63,891 nt of DNA from Butyrivibrio fibrisolvens 16/4 (GTDB taxonomy: Bacteria; Bacillota; Clostridia; Lachnospirales; Lachnospiraceae), in assembly GCA_000209815.1 (NCBI GenBank), contig FP929036.1, positions 2,675,852-2,739,742 of the forward strand. Direction: 5' to 3'. Numbering within the stretch: the first letter of the stretch is position 1; the number at the start of each line of letters is the position of its first letter. Positions 1 through 8,004 of the stretch are shown here, piece after piece. Under the pieces are notes generated by a model. The model saw only the letters and a list, made by a program, of their open reading frames with translations, searched no databases and was not told where the DNA came from. A program made the translations under genes and the position numbers.

Positions 1-966
1 AGTCATTAGTTTCTTTACAAATACTCCTAAATTTCCCTGCAACAGTTCCTTTAATTGATATGTTCCATCAGATAAATTTCCTGCTGACATAGGAAGAATA
101 ATATTCTCTACAGGAACCTGAAGGCTAATTCTATCCAGGTAATCAAGGAAAATCTCCTGGCCTTTTTTGAAATAGTCACCAGGACGACCTAAGACAATCA
201 GCTTATGAAGTCTTTCAATACTCTTTGAAAAACCATTAATCGCTCTTCCAAACAAAATAACAACAACGCTATACTCTGTCTGTTCTAGCATATTAAAAAG
301 CATGTCCCAGGTATTCTCATCTATTTCACTGATTTCGTTAGGGTTCAAAAATGGCTCAATATAATCAAAGCCCATGAAACTTCTCACATATTCTGATAAA
401 TCCACATTTGTTCCCTCGTTGGTATTGATTAAATAAAGAAGATCCATAAGATTTCTTTCACAATTTCTGCCAATTAATTTTGGCATTATAGAAATCTCTT
501 CCAAATCCAAGAACAAAACCTTTCCCTCGGTTCTGTAAGACTGCCCCAGTGCCATAGAAAATGGCAGCTGCAATTCATGGTCGATAGGGGAATACACTCC
601 CACTAATTTTGATTTTCCATTAGAAACTCTTCTACCAACATTTCGCCTATTTGCTTCATTTAGTTCCTCGATTACATCTAAAATATTGTCCACAGCCTGG
701 AACTTATAAATGTAATCAATCTCTTCCTTACTGGAATCCTCTGTTAGGATGTACTTGTGGCCAACTGTTCCCTTGGGACGAAATCCCGCTATTTCCTGAA
801 ACTCTTCTGTTAAAAGTGTCACATCAAAATCAGTTTCATCTGAGAAGAATCCCTCCGGTGTTGTAAAGATATGAACACCGATATTTATTTTCGTCATAAG
901 GTAATTGGCAAATCTTAAAATGTAATCTGAATCCAGATCACATAAAGCAATATTTAATGTTGTCAT
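1..966 (-). CDS. TadZ/CpaE-like pilus assembly protein (3' end outside window)
   Basis: 322 codons are open from an ATG at 966 to the window edge, so the C-terminus is missing. The N-terminal ~110 residues look like a degenerate response-receiver domain (begins MTTLNIALCDLDSDY). A ParA/MinD-like region follows, starting near KLVGVYSPIDHELQLPF. The Walker A lysine and GKT expected of a MinD ATPase are absent, as is common in TadZ/CpaE proteins, which place the Tad pilus machine in the cell. A GGAG ribosome site precedes the ATG. The prepilin peptidase gene lies 27 bases upstream on the same strand, which supports a Tad/Flp pilus operon running out of the left edge. The family call rests on architecture and context, not on a search. 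Confidence 0.65.
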   Translation of the reverse strand, partial: MTTLNIALCDLDSDYILRFANYLMTKINIGVHIFTTPEGFFSDETDFDVTLLTEEFQEIAGFRPKGTVGHKYILTEDSSKEEIDYIYKFQAVDNILDVIEELNEANRRNVGRRVSNGKSKLVGVYSPIDHELQLPFSMALGQSYRTEGKVLFLDLEEISIMPKLIGRNCERNLMDLLYLINTNEGTNVDLSEYVRSFMGFDYIEPFLNPNEISEIDENTWDMLFNMLEQTEYSVVVILFGRAINGFSKSIERLHKLIVLGRPGDYFKKGQEIFLDYLDRISLQVPVENIILPMSAGNLSDGTYQLKELLQGNLGVFVKKLMT

Positions 967-993
967 AAAATTCACTCCATTCTTTTCACCTTG

Positions 994-1413
994 TTAGCTG
1001 GAGTAAAAAAACGCAGCCGTCAAATAGAAAGAATAGTGTAATTTTCTTTTCAGCTTTATTTTCTTTTCATATAGAAAAAGTCCACATATTGCGATGCCAG
1101 CAAGCATCACCGAGGCAATCATCACATCTGTTGTAAGCTTTAAACCCACTAATGTGCTCATAACAGAAAATAACTTAATGTCGCCAGCCCCTATAGCTCT
1201 AACCTGATAAAGCAGCCACAGAATTAGAATAGGTATTAGGGCTTTATATATGAAAAGTAATAATCCTGACCACAAGGATGTTTGTATATTCAGAAACAAT
1301 CCTGCAACGTATCCTAATATGATCAGCTCATTTGGAACCTTATAATTCCTGGCATCAAATAGGTTTGCCACTGTCAAAAGGCTCCAAGTATAAAACGTAT
1401 GCGTTTCTTCCAC
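994..1413 (-). CDS. Type IV/Tad prepilin peptidase (TadV/CpaA-like, A24 family)
   Basis: This is a polytopic membrane protein of about 139 residues with both aspartates of the A24 prepilin peptidases: D in FDARNYKVPNELI near residue 20 and D in the GAGDIKLF motif near residue 77. The second is the GxGD hallmark. The family cleaves the leader peptide of Flp-type prepilins at the membrane. The start is uncertain. GTG at 1413 directly abuts an AAGGAG motif, which is too close for normal initiation, and a TTG 11 codons later is an alternative. A TATAAT-like hexamer at 1431-1436 may be its -10 box. It is the first gene of a Tad cluster continuing leftward. No prepilin gene was seen in the 170 bases upstream. 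Confidence 0.75.
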   Translation of the reverse strand: MEETHTFYTWSLLTVANLFDARNYKVPNELIILGYVAGLFLNIQTSLWSGLLLFIYKALIPILILWLLYQVRAIGAGDIKLFSVMSTLVGLKLTTDVMIASVMLAGIAICGLFLYEKKIKLKRKLHYSFYLTAAFFYSS

Positions 1414-1587
1414 CTCCTTTTCGAGTTGGAATTATAGAAGCTGGCCTAGAAAAGATACATAGCAAACCACGCTATAAAATTTTTGTATGATTTCACTTTT
1501 TGGTTTTTGTTAAGAATTCATATTCTAGAGAAATGCCATCCATTATCTGTTGTATAAGTCTGCCGATACTTTATATAACAAAACATT

Positions 1588-1621
1588 AAAAAGAGATTCC
1601 CATTTACGGAAATCTCTTTTT
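1588..1621 (-). terminator. Intrinsic terminator after the flagellin-FliS unit
   Basis: An inverted repeat of about 14 bp (AAAAAGAGATTTCC against GGGAATCTCTTTTT, one mismatch) with a 6-base loop lies 20 bases past the fliS-like stop. It ends in a T-run on the minus strand. The arms are A/T-terminated on both sides, so it could work in both directions. Confidence 0.7.
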
Positions 1622-1640
1622 CTATAATATTCAGTTGTAT

Positions 1641-2117
1641 TTATACCCAAAAGCCTCGACTGGTTCCATTACCCATTAGGCTCTCATTTAGTGCCTCCCT
1701 TCCATAGGTAACGCCAGCTCTAACGTACTGTGTATTCTGCATTATTGGTGCGGAAGAATCCTTCTTAGCCACTTGGTCAAACGCATCTCCTAATTCATCC
1801 ATTACCTTTTTGGCTTCCAATAAACCTTCTTCATTTGCCTTATATATGGATTTTGACACATTTCGCTGTACATAATCGTATAGCGCGTACAGATTTGAAC
1901 TTACCCTGTAATTAAAATTTAAATCCTTCTGGAGGTGATTGACTACCTCGGCACACTTCTTCAGTGCAACAATGGCATCATCCACTTGGCCAGCTGCAAA
2001 TTGGTCTAGCGCATCCTGCTCATATTCTCCATAAATATCATAAAGAATTGAGATTAATCCACATCCATTGCTAGACGCTATTTTCAAGGTAAAAGCCGAA
2101 ATCTTATCTTTGTTCAT
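1641..2117 (-). CDS. fliS: FliS-like flagellin export chaperone
   Basis: The 158-residue all-helical protein has the FliS pattern: an early ISILYDIYGEYEQDAL helix, a middle VVNHLQKDLNF segment and an NLYALYDYVQRNVSKSIYKA stretch matching the FliS LYdYm/AN region. FliS holds flagellin unfolded in the cytosol until export. It is longer than the usual ~130 residues because of a C-terminal tail (YGREALNESL onward). It lies 73 bases downstream of flagellin on the same strand and shares its promoter and the following terminator, the classical fliC-fliS pairing. The N-terminus lacks the usual YQ-rich start, so this is a divergent member. Confidence 0.75.
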   Translation of the reverse strand: MNKDKISAFTLKIASSNGCGLISILYDIYGEYEQDALDQFAAGQVDDAIVALKKCAEVVNHLQKDLNFNYRVSSNLYALYDYVQRNVSKSIYKANEEGLLEAKKVMDELGDAFDQVAKKDSSAPIMQNTQYVRAGVTYGREALNESLMGNGTSRGFWV

Positions 2118-2190
2118 TTACTTTCTCTCCTATTAAGTGCAAATCTAGGTTCATCAGAAAATGAATTTGGCTAAGGACGATTTAATCCTG

Positions 2191-3798
2191 CTACTGTAGC
2201 AACTGGAGTGCCAACTGAGGTAACTCGTTAGCCTGTGCCAGTGCTGATACACCTGCCTGTTCCAAAACATTTAACTTTGTATATTCAACCATTGTTGTTG
2301 CCATATCGGCATCCTCTACTCGAGAAATGGCAGATGTCATATTTTCTTCTGTTGCATCCAAAGATTTTGTTGTATGTTCCAATCTGTTTTCATAAGCACC
2401 AAGCTGCGAACGAACTGTTGTAACGTAGCCTAATGCACTTTCAAGGGCATCCATTGCATCCTCAGGTCCCTGGGCACGGGTTACATCTACGTCATCAATG
2501 TACATAAACTCTGTACTAACTGATGCGATTCTAACCTTCATGCTCTGGCCTTCGTTTGCACCTACCTGTAATGCCATTGAACCAATGTCTGTTACATTAA
2601 ATGTAATCTCACCTACAAAGCCATCGTCTGCCAAAAATGACATTTCGAATCCCTTTGTATCTGTGACAATAACTCTTCTTCCTTCTGTCTTATAGGTTGC
2701 CTGCTGTCCATATAATGATTCAACAGAGTTTCCAGCATCATCTAAATTGTTCTTATATAGAACTATCTTTGCATCCTTACCCACATTGTTAATTCTTGGT
2801 AATGTTGCACCGGATGGATCTGTATTAAGAGAGCCGTTAAATCCTAATGCACTTGCAAATTCAACGCTTGAAAACTCAACCTTTAATTCTGCATCTGCAC
2901 CATACTTGTAGGATCTGATTTTCAGACCATCTGCTGCATCAAAATCTGATATAACAGCTCCACCCTTTTCACAAGCCATTCGAAGTTTTCCATAAACACT
3001 TTCACCTGACTCACCCTGAGCGAAGGTCATTGGATAACCATTAATAGAAATGGATCCTGATAGTCCTAATCCATTCTTTATACCTGTAGTAGTTGTGACT
3101 GTTCCTGCCGGGTCAGAATAATCTCTTGTTATAGTTTCCCAGCTTGTCTGATCGATGAAATCCTTATAGTTGGTTGCAGTAGCTGGTGTAGTAACATTAT
3201 GTGTTGTCTCCACTCTAGAGTATGTGTTATCAAAACTCTGTGAAAAACTACCTCCTGCTAATGAAAAATCTGCTAATGCTCGCTCTGCTGCTTCGTCTAT
3301 CCTTAATCTATAAATTCCCGCAGCAACAGTATTGGATGTAGCTATTCTTGTAGCATTGTTTCCATATGTTCTGCAATCCAGCGTTCCATCCAAAAGATTA
3401 ATCTTATTGAATTCTGTTGTTTGTGAAACTCTGTCGATTTCGGATAATAGTGAATCGATTTCCTGCTGAATCGCCTCGCGCTCAGCATCTGAGTTTGTTC
3501 CATTTGCAGCCTGAACTGAAAGCTCTCGCATTCTCTGAATCATCTCTGTAACTTCGTTAAGAGCACCTTCAGCTGTCTGTAAAACAGAAATACCGTCAGA
3601 ACCATTTGTAGATGCCTGATCAAGTCCGTCAATCTGAGCCTGCATTTTGCCCGCAATGGCAATACCAGATGGATTGTCTGATGCATGGTTAATGCTAAAT
3701 CCAGAGCTTAACTTTTCCATTACATCTGAAAGGGAACCTTCGGTACCGAGAAGTTTGTTATTAGTAATCACCGCTGACATGTTATTGTTGATTCTCAT
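2191..3798 (-). CDS. fliC: Flagellin, long variant with central insert
   Basis: The 535-residue filament subunit starts with a canonical D0/D1 region (MRINNNMSAV, then the EKLSSGFSINHASDNPSG signature near residues 28-46). It ends with the matching C-terminal D1/D0 region (ISRVEDADMATTMVEYTK, ending LPQLALQLLQ). Between residues ~170 and ~430 is a variable domain that includes a flagellin hook-IN-like stretch (SGSISINGYPMTF). Many Firmicute flagellins are ~270-400 residues, so this one has a sizeable exposed insert. TAGGAGG lies 8 bases before the ATG, and a sigma-28-type promoter lies ~90 bases upstream. It is exported by the flagellar type III system and forms the extracellular filament. 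Confidence 0.95.
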   Translation of the reverse strand: MRINNNMSAVITNNKLLGTEGSLSDVMEKLSSGFSINHASDNPSGIAIAGKMQAQIDGLDQASTNGSDGISVLQTAEGALNEVTEMIQRMRELSVQAANGTNSDAEREAIQQEIDSLLSEIDRVSQTTEFNKINLLDGTLDCRTYGNNATRIATSNTVAAGIYRLRIDEAAERALADFSLAGGSFSQSFDNTYSRVETTHNVTTPATATNYKDFIDQTSWETITRDYSDPAGTVTTTTGIKNGLGLSGSISINGYPMTFAQGESGESVYGKLRMACEKGGAVISDFDAADGLKIRSYKYGADAELKVEFSSVEFASALGFNGSLNTDPSGATLPRINNVGKDAKIVLYKNNLDDAGNSVESLYGQQATYKTEGRRVIVTDTKGFEMSFLADDGFVGEITFNVTDIGSMALQVGANEGQSMKVRIASVSTEFMYIDDVDVTRAQGPEDAMDALESALGYVTTVRSQLGAYENRLEHTTKSLDATEENMTSAISRVEDADMATTMVEYTKLNVLEQAGVSALAQANELPQLALQLLQ

Positions 3799-3883
3799 AG
3801 TCGCCTCCTAAAGCCGTATCAAAAGTCTAGCATCCGTGCGGTGTATTAAATTTATAAAGAGCATCCCTGCCTTTACATTTTTA

Positions 3884-3910
3884 TTATCGGTTCAAACCAT
3901 TAAAAATTAA
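3884..3910 (-). promoter_or_regulatory. Sigma-28 (FliA/SigD)-type promoter of flagellin
   Basis: On the minus strand ACCGATAA (3884-3891) matches the sigma-28 -10 consensus GCCGATAA at 7 of 8 positions. After an exact 11-base spacer, TTAATTTT at 3903-3910 is a weaker match to TAAAGTTT. The leader to the flagellin ATG is about 80 bases. Confidence 0.75.
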
Positions 3911-3921
3911 CCGAACATTTA

Positions 3922-6834
3922 TCAGAACATTTCTCCTATAACGTTTAAATATCCTCTAGCTATGTTATAAAGAGCCTCTGTCTGTACTTTATTATCACGG
4001 TTTTCTACTGGTTTGAAATTACCCATTTGCCAGTTGTAAATATCATTTACACTTATTCCAACCTCACGGGTAAATGAAAAGCTGAAACTAAATCCTGTGG
4101 TTTCTTCCATAATCTGAGAAATCATTTCGGCCTTGCTTTCAAATCTATCTCGCATTTCTGAGGTCTCACATTCCACATTTGCTCTTACTTCCCCTGCTTC
4201 ATAATGGAAGGTAGTTCCAATTGTTCCTGTGGACTCTAAATAAAGAGCCATCTTTATAAGACCTGATTCCCCATCTCCTCTTACGATTCTTAGATTCATA
4301 TTTCCAGCTTCGTCTGCAACCATAATAGGAATGTGATATGTTTCTCCACTTGTTGCCATTTCCTGAATAGCCTTTGCCTGCTGAATCACCAGCTTCATTC
4401 CATCAAGGTCTACCGTTCGCACATCTTCCATTTCCACCATAGTCTTCATTACATTTTCTGCAAGAGTGCCTAAGGCTTCCTCGGCATCAGCCATATCCTC
4501 TGGTGTATGACAAGCATCTGAAAATCTGCTATATGCCAAATCAATCAAATCTTCGATTGTCATATCCTGCTGTTTTGCCACTCTTCCATACAAATCCTTC
4601 ACAACAGTGTTGCTGTTTTGCATCAGAGCCTGTACTGCATTAATCATATTTGCTGTTGTAGGAATATTAAACTGCTGAAGAACAGATTCAATCTCTTCAT
4701 TCAGATTCATAGCTTCCTTCAGCTGATTAGTTACATAATTATTGTATGCACTCTCCTGAAGCTGTTCTGTTTTTACATCTGTCTCCATGGCTGCAGCAAA
4801 CTGATCTGGATTCATATTAAGGATATTATCCTCTCCAAGAATATGCATCTTAGCAGGAGTCATAGCTTCCTTGGCATCACGACATCTGTTGGTAAGGAAT
4901 ACCTTTTCAATCTGCTCAGTTATGGACAAATCTCTTACAACCATTTCATCAAGAGAGCCAAACTTATCATTGATTTCGTATTCCTTTCCAGTATGCTTGC
5001 TAGAGCGCACAGCAGTCATAAGGTTTCTAAGTGTCACCTCAGAACCCTGACTTATCAACGCACCTATGGCTGCGCCATCGGACTTTTCCACTTGGTGAAG
5101 GAGTCTATAAACACCTACATAGGCATTTCGCTCCTCTTCATTGATATCTGAATTATGTTCAGCCTTCCATAGGAATTTTGCAAAGCTTTCCTCATCAGAA
5201 GTGCTTCCCATTTCGGCCTTAATTGATTCAGCCTTCGCCTTCAGGTCGTTCATAGTCATATCAAGAGGATTATCTCCCCTCTTAATCATCTCAGCCACAA
5301 CTGATGGAGTCATACTCTTAAAGGTTCGACTGACTAATTCAGTCTGTGCCTTCATAGATGTTACAGACTCTGCAGTAATTTCCATTTCATTGTAAGCCAA
5401 AATACGTACCGCCTTCTGGCTTGATTCCGTTGCTTCAATATCTAAATCAGCCAGAATATCATCTACGTTTCTAAAAGCCTTATTAATATTATCCCCAAGG
5501 TCTTTTCGCACTTCTGTACCAACTGCCTCGTAGGTCATTTCCATACGAGAGTATTCAGTAGTTACAGATACGCTGACCTCATGTACATAGGAGAATGTTT
5601 CCATTCCGATATTTGCAAATCTTCCAAAGGCAGCTGCTGGGGCAGACTGAATATCTGCCATTTCATTCATTACTTCCTTAAAAAGATTTACATTAGATTG
5701 TGTCTTTTCGCCGTTTTCGGCCTTCATTAATATCTGTAGAAGATTTGTTTCCTGAAGCTTAAGCTTGTCTAACAAATCTGAGAGATCATTTGTGTTTACA
5801 GTGACACCATTTTTCATCATTGTAAAAGTGGCCTCTACTGTCATAGTAAGCTGTATTTCTGTAAGCTGGCGCTGTGCTGTAATAGATGGCAAATCATTAA
5901 CGTCCATACCCATTACTTCCTCGAAGGTCTTCTTAGCCTGATCCATTAATGAATAGCCTTCGATTAAGTAGGCGTCTGTTGGTTCCTTACCTTCAGCTAC
6001 AATATCTGATATCGCATTTACGATATTTTCTTCTGATGGTTTTTCATACTGTCCCAGCTGGACCATGTACGCAAGATGTTCCTTAGTTACAGGAACATCT
6101 TGTTTCATCATGGTTGCCACCATGTTTTTTAAATCCACAGGGGGCATTGGTATTCGCGCAAACTCTTCTTGTTCACTTTCGATTTCATCTATAAGTGAAT
6201 CAACCTTGCTTTCAACTAATTCAATAAGACTTATGATTTCATCATCATTTGTCTCTTCCAAAACCTTTGCTGGAGCAGAATACTGAGCATTATAAATATT
6301 TGTGATGGTTGGCTCCAATTCATTTTTTACAAGATATGCCTGTGCCTCTACAGAAAGAGTATCTGACATATCATTGGTCATAGCCACTGCCTGAGCAATT
6401 GAGCCAGACATGGCCTCAATCTCTGAATCAGATAGACCTCCCATTTTGGAGATGTCTGCACCGGCCTTTGCCAAATTCATTTTAATTTCGTCTACAACCG
6501 TAATAAGTGCATCTGGCTCCATATCCATTGGGTCATAGCCATCCTCACGGGTCTTTGCGGTAGCCTCTTCATCCCAGGCTCTTTCCACATTCTTTACCTT
6601 ATCAATTGTAGACATACCAAGAGCTGATGCCTCATTCACCTCTTTGGTGAAATCTTCATCAGTCATCTTTCCCGTATTGTTATAAAATGCATTGTCCACC
6701 GACAGTGCTCTAAGTTCCTTGTTTAAATTTGCTTTTTTATCGTCCTTGATACCGCTGGTTCCCACGCCCATAAGCTGGTCGTTGGCACCTTCTGTTTTGA
6801 TGTAATCCGTTACCTTGAGTCCTTCAATTTGCAT
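3922..6834 (-). CDS. Large flagellar-regulon protein with FliK-like C-terminal domain (DUF6240-like)
   Basis: The frame is 976 codons, or 970 residues from the ATG at 6834. That start is preferred over a codon six upstream because GGAGG sits 6 bases before it. The protein is soluble, acidic, helix-rich and methionine-rich, with no signal peptide or membrane segment. The last ~130 residues (from YHIPIMVADEAGNMNLRIV to ETTGFSFSF) resemble the FliK Flg_hook domain: an alternating beta pattern, then an amphipathic helix. The rest resembles the DUF6240 proteins found in Lachnospiraceae flagellar loci; I recognise this by pattern only. A sigma-28-type promoter precedes it and flagellin follows, so a role in filament or hook assembly is likely. 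Hook-length control is one option, but sigma-28 control would be unusual for a FliK. Confidence 0.65.
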   Translation of the reverse strand: MQIEGLKVTDYIKTEGANDQLMGVGTSGIKDDKKANLNKELRALSVDNAFYNNTGKMTDEDFTKEVNEASALGMSTIDKVKNVERAWDEEATAKTREDGYDPMDMEPDALITVVDEIKMNLAKAGADISKMGGLSDSEIEAMSGSIAQAVAMTNDMSDTLSVEAQAYLVKNELEPTITNIYNAQYSAPAKVLEETNDDEIISLIELVESKVDSLIDEIESEQEEFARIPMPPVDLKNMVATMMKQDVPVTKEHLAYMVQLGQYEKPSEENIVNAISDIVAEGKEPTDAYLIEGYSLMDQAKKTFEEVMGMDVNDLPSITAQRQLTEIQLTMTVEATFTMMKNGVTVNTNDLSDLLDKLKLQETNLLQILMKAENGEKTQSNVNLFKEVMNEMADIQSAPAAAFGRFANIGMETFSYVHEVSVSVTTEYSRMEMTYEAVGTEVRKDLGDNINKAFRNVDDILADLDIEATESSQKAVRILAYNEMEITAESVTSMKAQTELVSRTFKSMTPSVVAEMIKRGDNPLDMTMNDLKAKAESIKAEMGSTSDEESFAKFLWKAEHNSDINEEERNAYVGVYRLLHQVEKSDGAAIGALISQGSEVTLRNLMTAVRSSKHTGKEYEINDKFGSLDEMVVRDLSITEQIEKVFLTNRCRDAKEAMTPAKMHILGEDNILNMNPDQFAAAMETDVKTEQLQESAYNNYVTNQLKEAMNLNEEIESVLQQFNIPTTANMINAVQALMQNSNTVVKDLYGRVAKQQDMTIEDLIDLAYSRFSDACHTPEDMADAEEALGTLAENVMKTMVEMEDVRTVDLDGMKLVIQQAKAIQEMATSGETYHIPIMVADEAGNMNLRIVRGDGESGLIKMALYLESTGTIGTTFHYEAGEVRANVECETSEMRDRFESKAEMISQIMEETTGFSFSFSFTREVGISVNDIYNWQMGNFKPVENRDNKVQTEALYNIARGYLNVIGEMF

Positions 6835-6869
6835 ACAGTTCCTCCACGGCATTTACGTTTACATCTTAT

Positions 6870-6896
6870 ATGTCGGACGAATATGCTAAAAATTTA
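6870..6896 (-). promoter_or_regulatory. Sigma-28-type promoter of the large flagellar gene
   Basis: On the minus strand TAAATTTT (6889-6896) matches the sigma-28 -35 consensus TAAAGTTT at 7 of 8. It is followed by an exact 11-base spacer and TCCGACAT (6870-6877), a 5 of 8 match to GCCGATAA with the CCGA core intact. The ATG is about 35 bases downstream. Confidence 0.6.
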
Positions 6897-6900
6897 CAAA

Positions 6901-7045
6901 AAAATCAATCCACTCTAGAACTCCATGCTCCCGCAGGGCACCCCTCATACTCGAGCATGGGCCCCACCCGCCCGGTGTAGGTCCCTCCCATACTCGGTAT
7001 GATGCTTCCCTGCTCGCGCTTGCCAAGTCTTTGTAGATTGATTTT
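6901..7045 (-). repeat. GC-rich structured intergenic element with terminal inverted repeats
   Basis: This 145-base block after recR is visibly richer in G+C than its surroundings. A perfect 10-bp inverted repeat (AAAATCAATC / GATTGATTTT) bounds it. Inside are a perfect 8-bp inverted repeat (CCATGCTC / GAGCATGG) around a 22-base loop and an imperfect direct repeat of CGAGTATGRGRGGG. Transcribed with recR, the outer arms would close a branched RNA ending in a T-run, so it may act as a terminator. A mobile palindromic repeat or a small RNA are alternatives. Confidence 0.5.
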
Positions 7046-7048
7046 CTT

Positions 7049-7648
7049 TTATATCTCCGTGCGTCCGTCAAGGGCACGAAGTAACGTTACTTCGTCGATA
7101 TATTCTAGGTTGCCGCCTACGGGAACACCTGATGCTATACGGCTAACTTTTATTCCGGTAGGTTTGATAAGCTTACTGATGTAAGCGGCTGTGGTTTCGC
7201 CTTCCAGTGAGGAGTTTGTGGCTACGATAACTTCCTCAACATCATTCTGCTGCAAGCGAACCATCAGCTCCTTCAGCTTGATGTCTCCAGGGCCGATACC
7301 TGCCATAGGAGAAATTGCCCCGTGAAGCACATGATAAACACCATCGAATTTGCCTGTCTTTTCGTATGCTGCCAAATCTCTGGTATCCTCAACTACCATA
7401 ATAATATTCTTATTACGTTTTGGATTGGAGCAGATAGGACAAAGCTCATCATCTGTCAGAGTAAAACATTCCTTACAATAACGGACGTTTTTTCTGGCCT
7501 GAATTATGGCATTTGCCAAATCATTAACCTTCTCCTCGTCCATTCCTAATATATGGAAAGCCAGCCGCTGGGCTGACTTACTTCCAATGCTAGGCAAATC
7601 ACTTAGCTCCGCTATTAAGTTGCTAATTTCTTTGCTGTAATATTCCAT
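7049..7648 (-). CDS. recR: Recombination mediator protein RecR
   Basis: At 199 residues it has the normal RecR length. An N-terminal helix-hairpin-helix region ([15 protein letters not shown], residues 17-31) is followed by a four-cysteine zinc finger (C58, C61, C70, C73) and a Toprim domain from about residue 80 ([12 protein letters not shown]). RecR works with RecO and RecF to load RecA at gaps. Its start lies 3 bases after the ybaB stop, so the two are translationally coupled. The dnaX-ybaB-recR order is conserved in many bacteria. The stop is followed almost at once by the GC-rich element described at 6901. Confidence 0.97.
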   Translation of the reverse strand: MEYYSKEISNLIAELSDLPSIGSKSAQRLAFHILGMDEEKVNDLANAIIQARKNVRYCKECFTLTDDELCPICSNPKRNKNIIMVVEDTRDLAAYEKTGKFDGVYHVLHGAISPMAGIGPGDIKLKELMVRLQQNDVEEVIVATNSSLEGETTAAYISKLIKPTGIKVSRIASGVPVGGNLEYIDEVTLLRALDGRTEI

Positions 7649-7651
7649 TAA

Positions 7652-7990
7652 TTAAAGTCCTAATCCACCTGCAAATTTAGACATAGATGCTGCGCTTACT
7701 TCATCAACCTTACGAAGTGCCTCGTTTGCTGCAGCCATAACAAGATCCTCTAGCATCTCTACATCATCTGGATCTACTGCTTCAGGATTAATCTTAATCT
7801 TTGTGATTTCCTTCTTACCAGAAACTGTTACCTCGACAACACCACCACCTGCAGTACCTGTCATCTCTGTCTCCTCAAGCTGAGCCTGAGCCTCTTCCAT
7901 CTGACGCTGCATACGCTGTGCCTGCTTCATAAGCTGGCTCATGTTACCTGGCATTCCGCCTCCTGGAAATCCGCCTCTTCCTTTACCCAT
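7652..7990 (-). CDS. YbaB/EbfC family nucleoid-associated protein
   Basis: The 112-residue protein opens with a glycine-rich arm (MGKGRGGFPGGG) and then has the YbaB helix (MSQLMKQAQRMQRQMEEAQ) and beta region (GGGVVEVTVSGKKEITKIKI). The C-terminal helix (DLVMAAANEALRKVDEV) is also typical. The family forms tweezer-like dimers that bind DNA without much sequence preference. It sits between dnaX and recR, 14 bases from the dnaX stop, as in many bacteria. Confidence 0.95.
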   Translation of the reverse strand: MGKGRGGFPGGGMPGNMSQLMKQAQRMQRQMEEAQAQLEETEMTGTAGGGVVEVTVSGKKEITKIKINPEAVDPDDVEMLEDLVMAAANEALRKVDEVSAASMSKFAGGLGL

Positions 7991-8004
7991 ATCTTTATTT
8001 CCTC

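Noticed and set aside
651-866. 71-codon plus frame at the left end
   Set aside because: It is antisense to the open TadZ-like gene, with no signals of its own.
4618-5151. 177-codon plus-strand frame inside the large flagellar gene
   Set aside because: It is antisense to a well-supported gene, is rich in Cys, Ile and Leu, and has no start signals.
6886-7077. 63-codon minus frame over the recR end
   Set aside because: It lies over the recR end and the GC-rich element, has no ribosome site, and its amino-acid make-up reflects the element.
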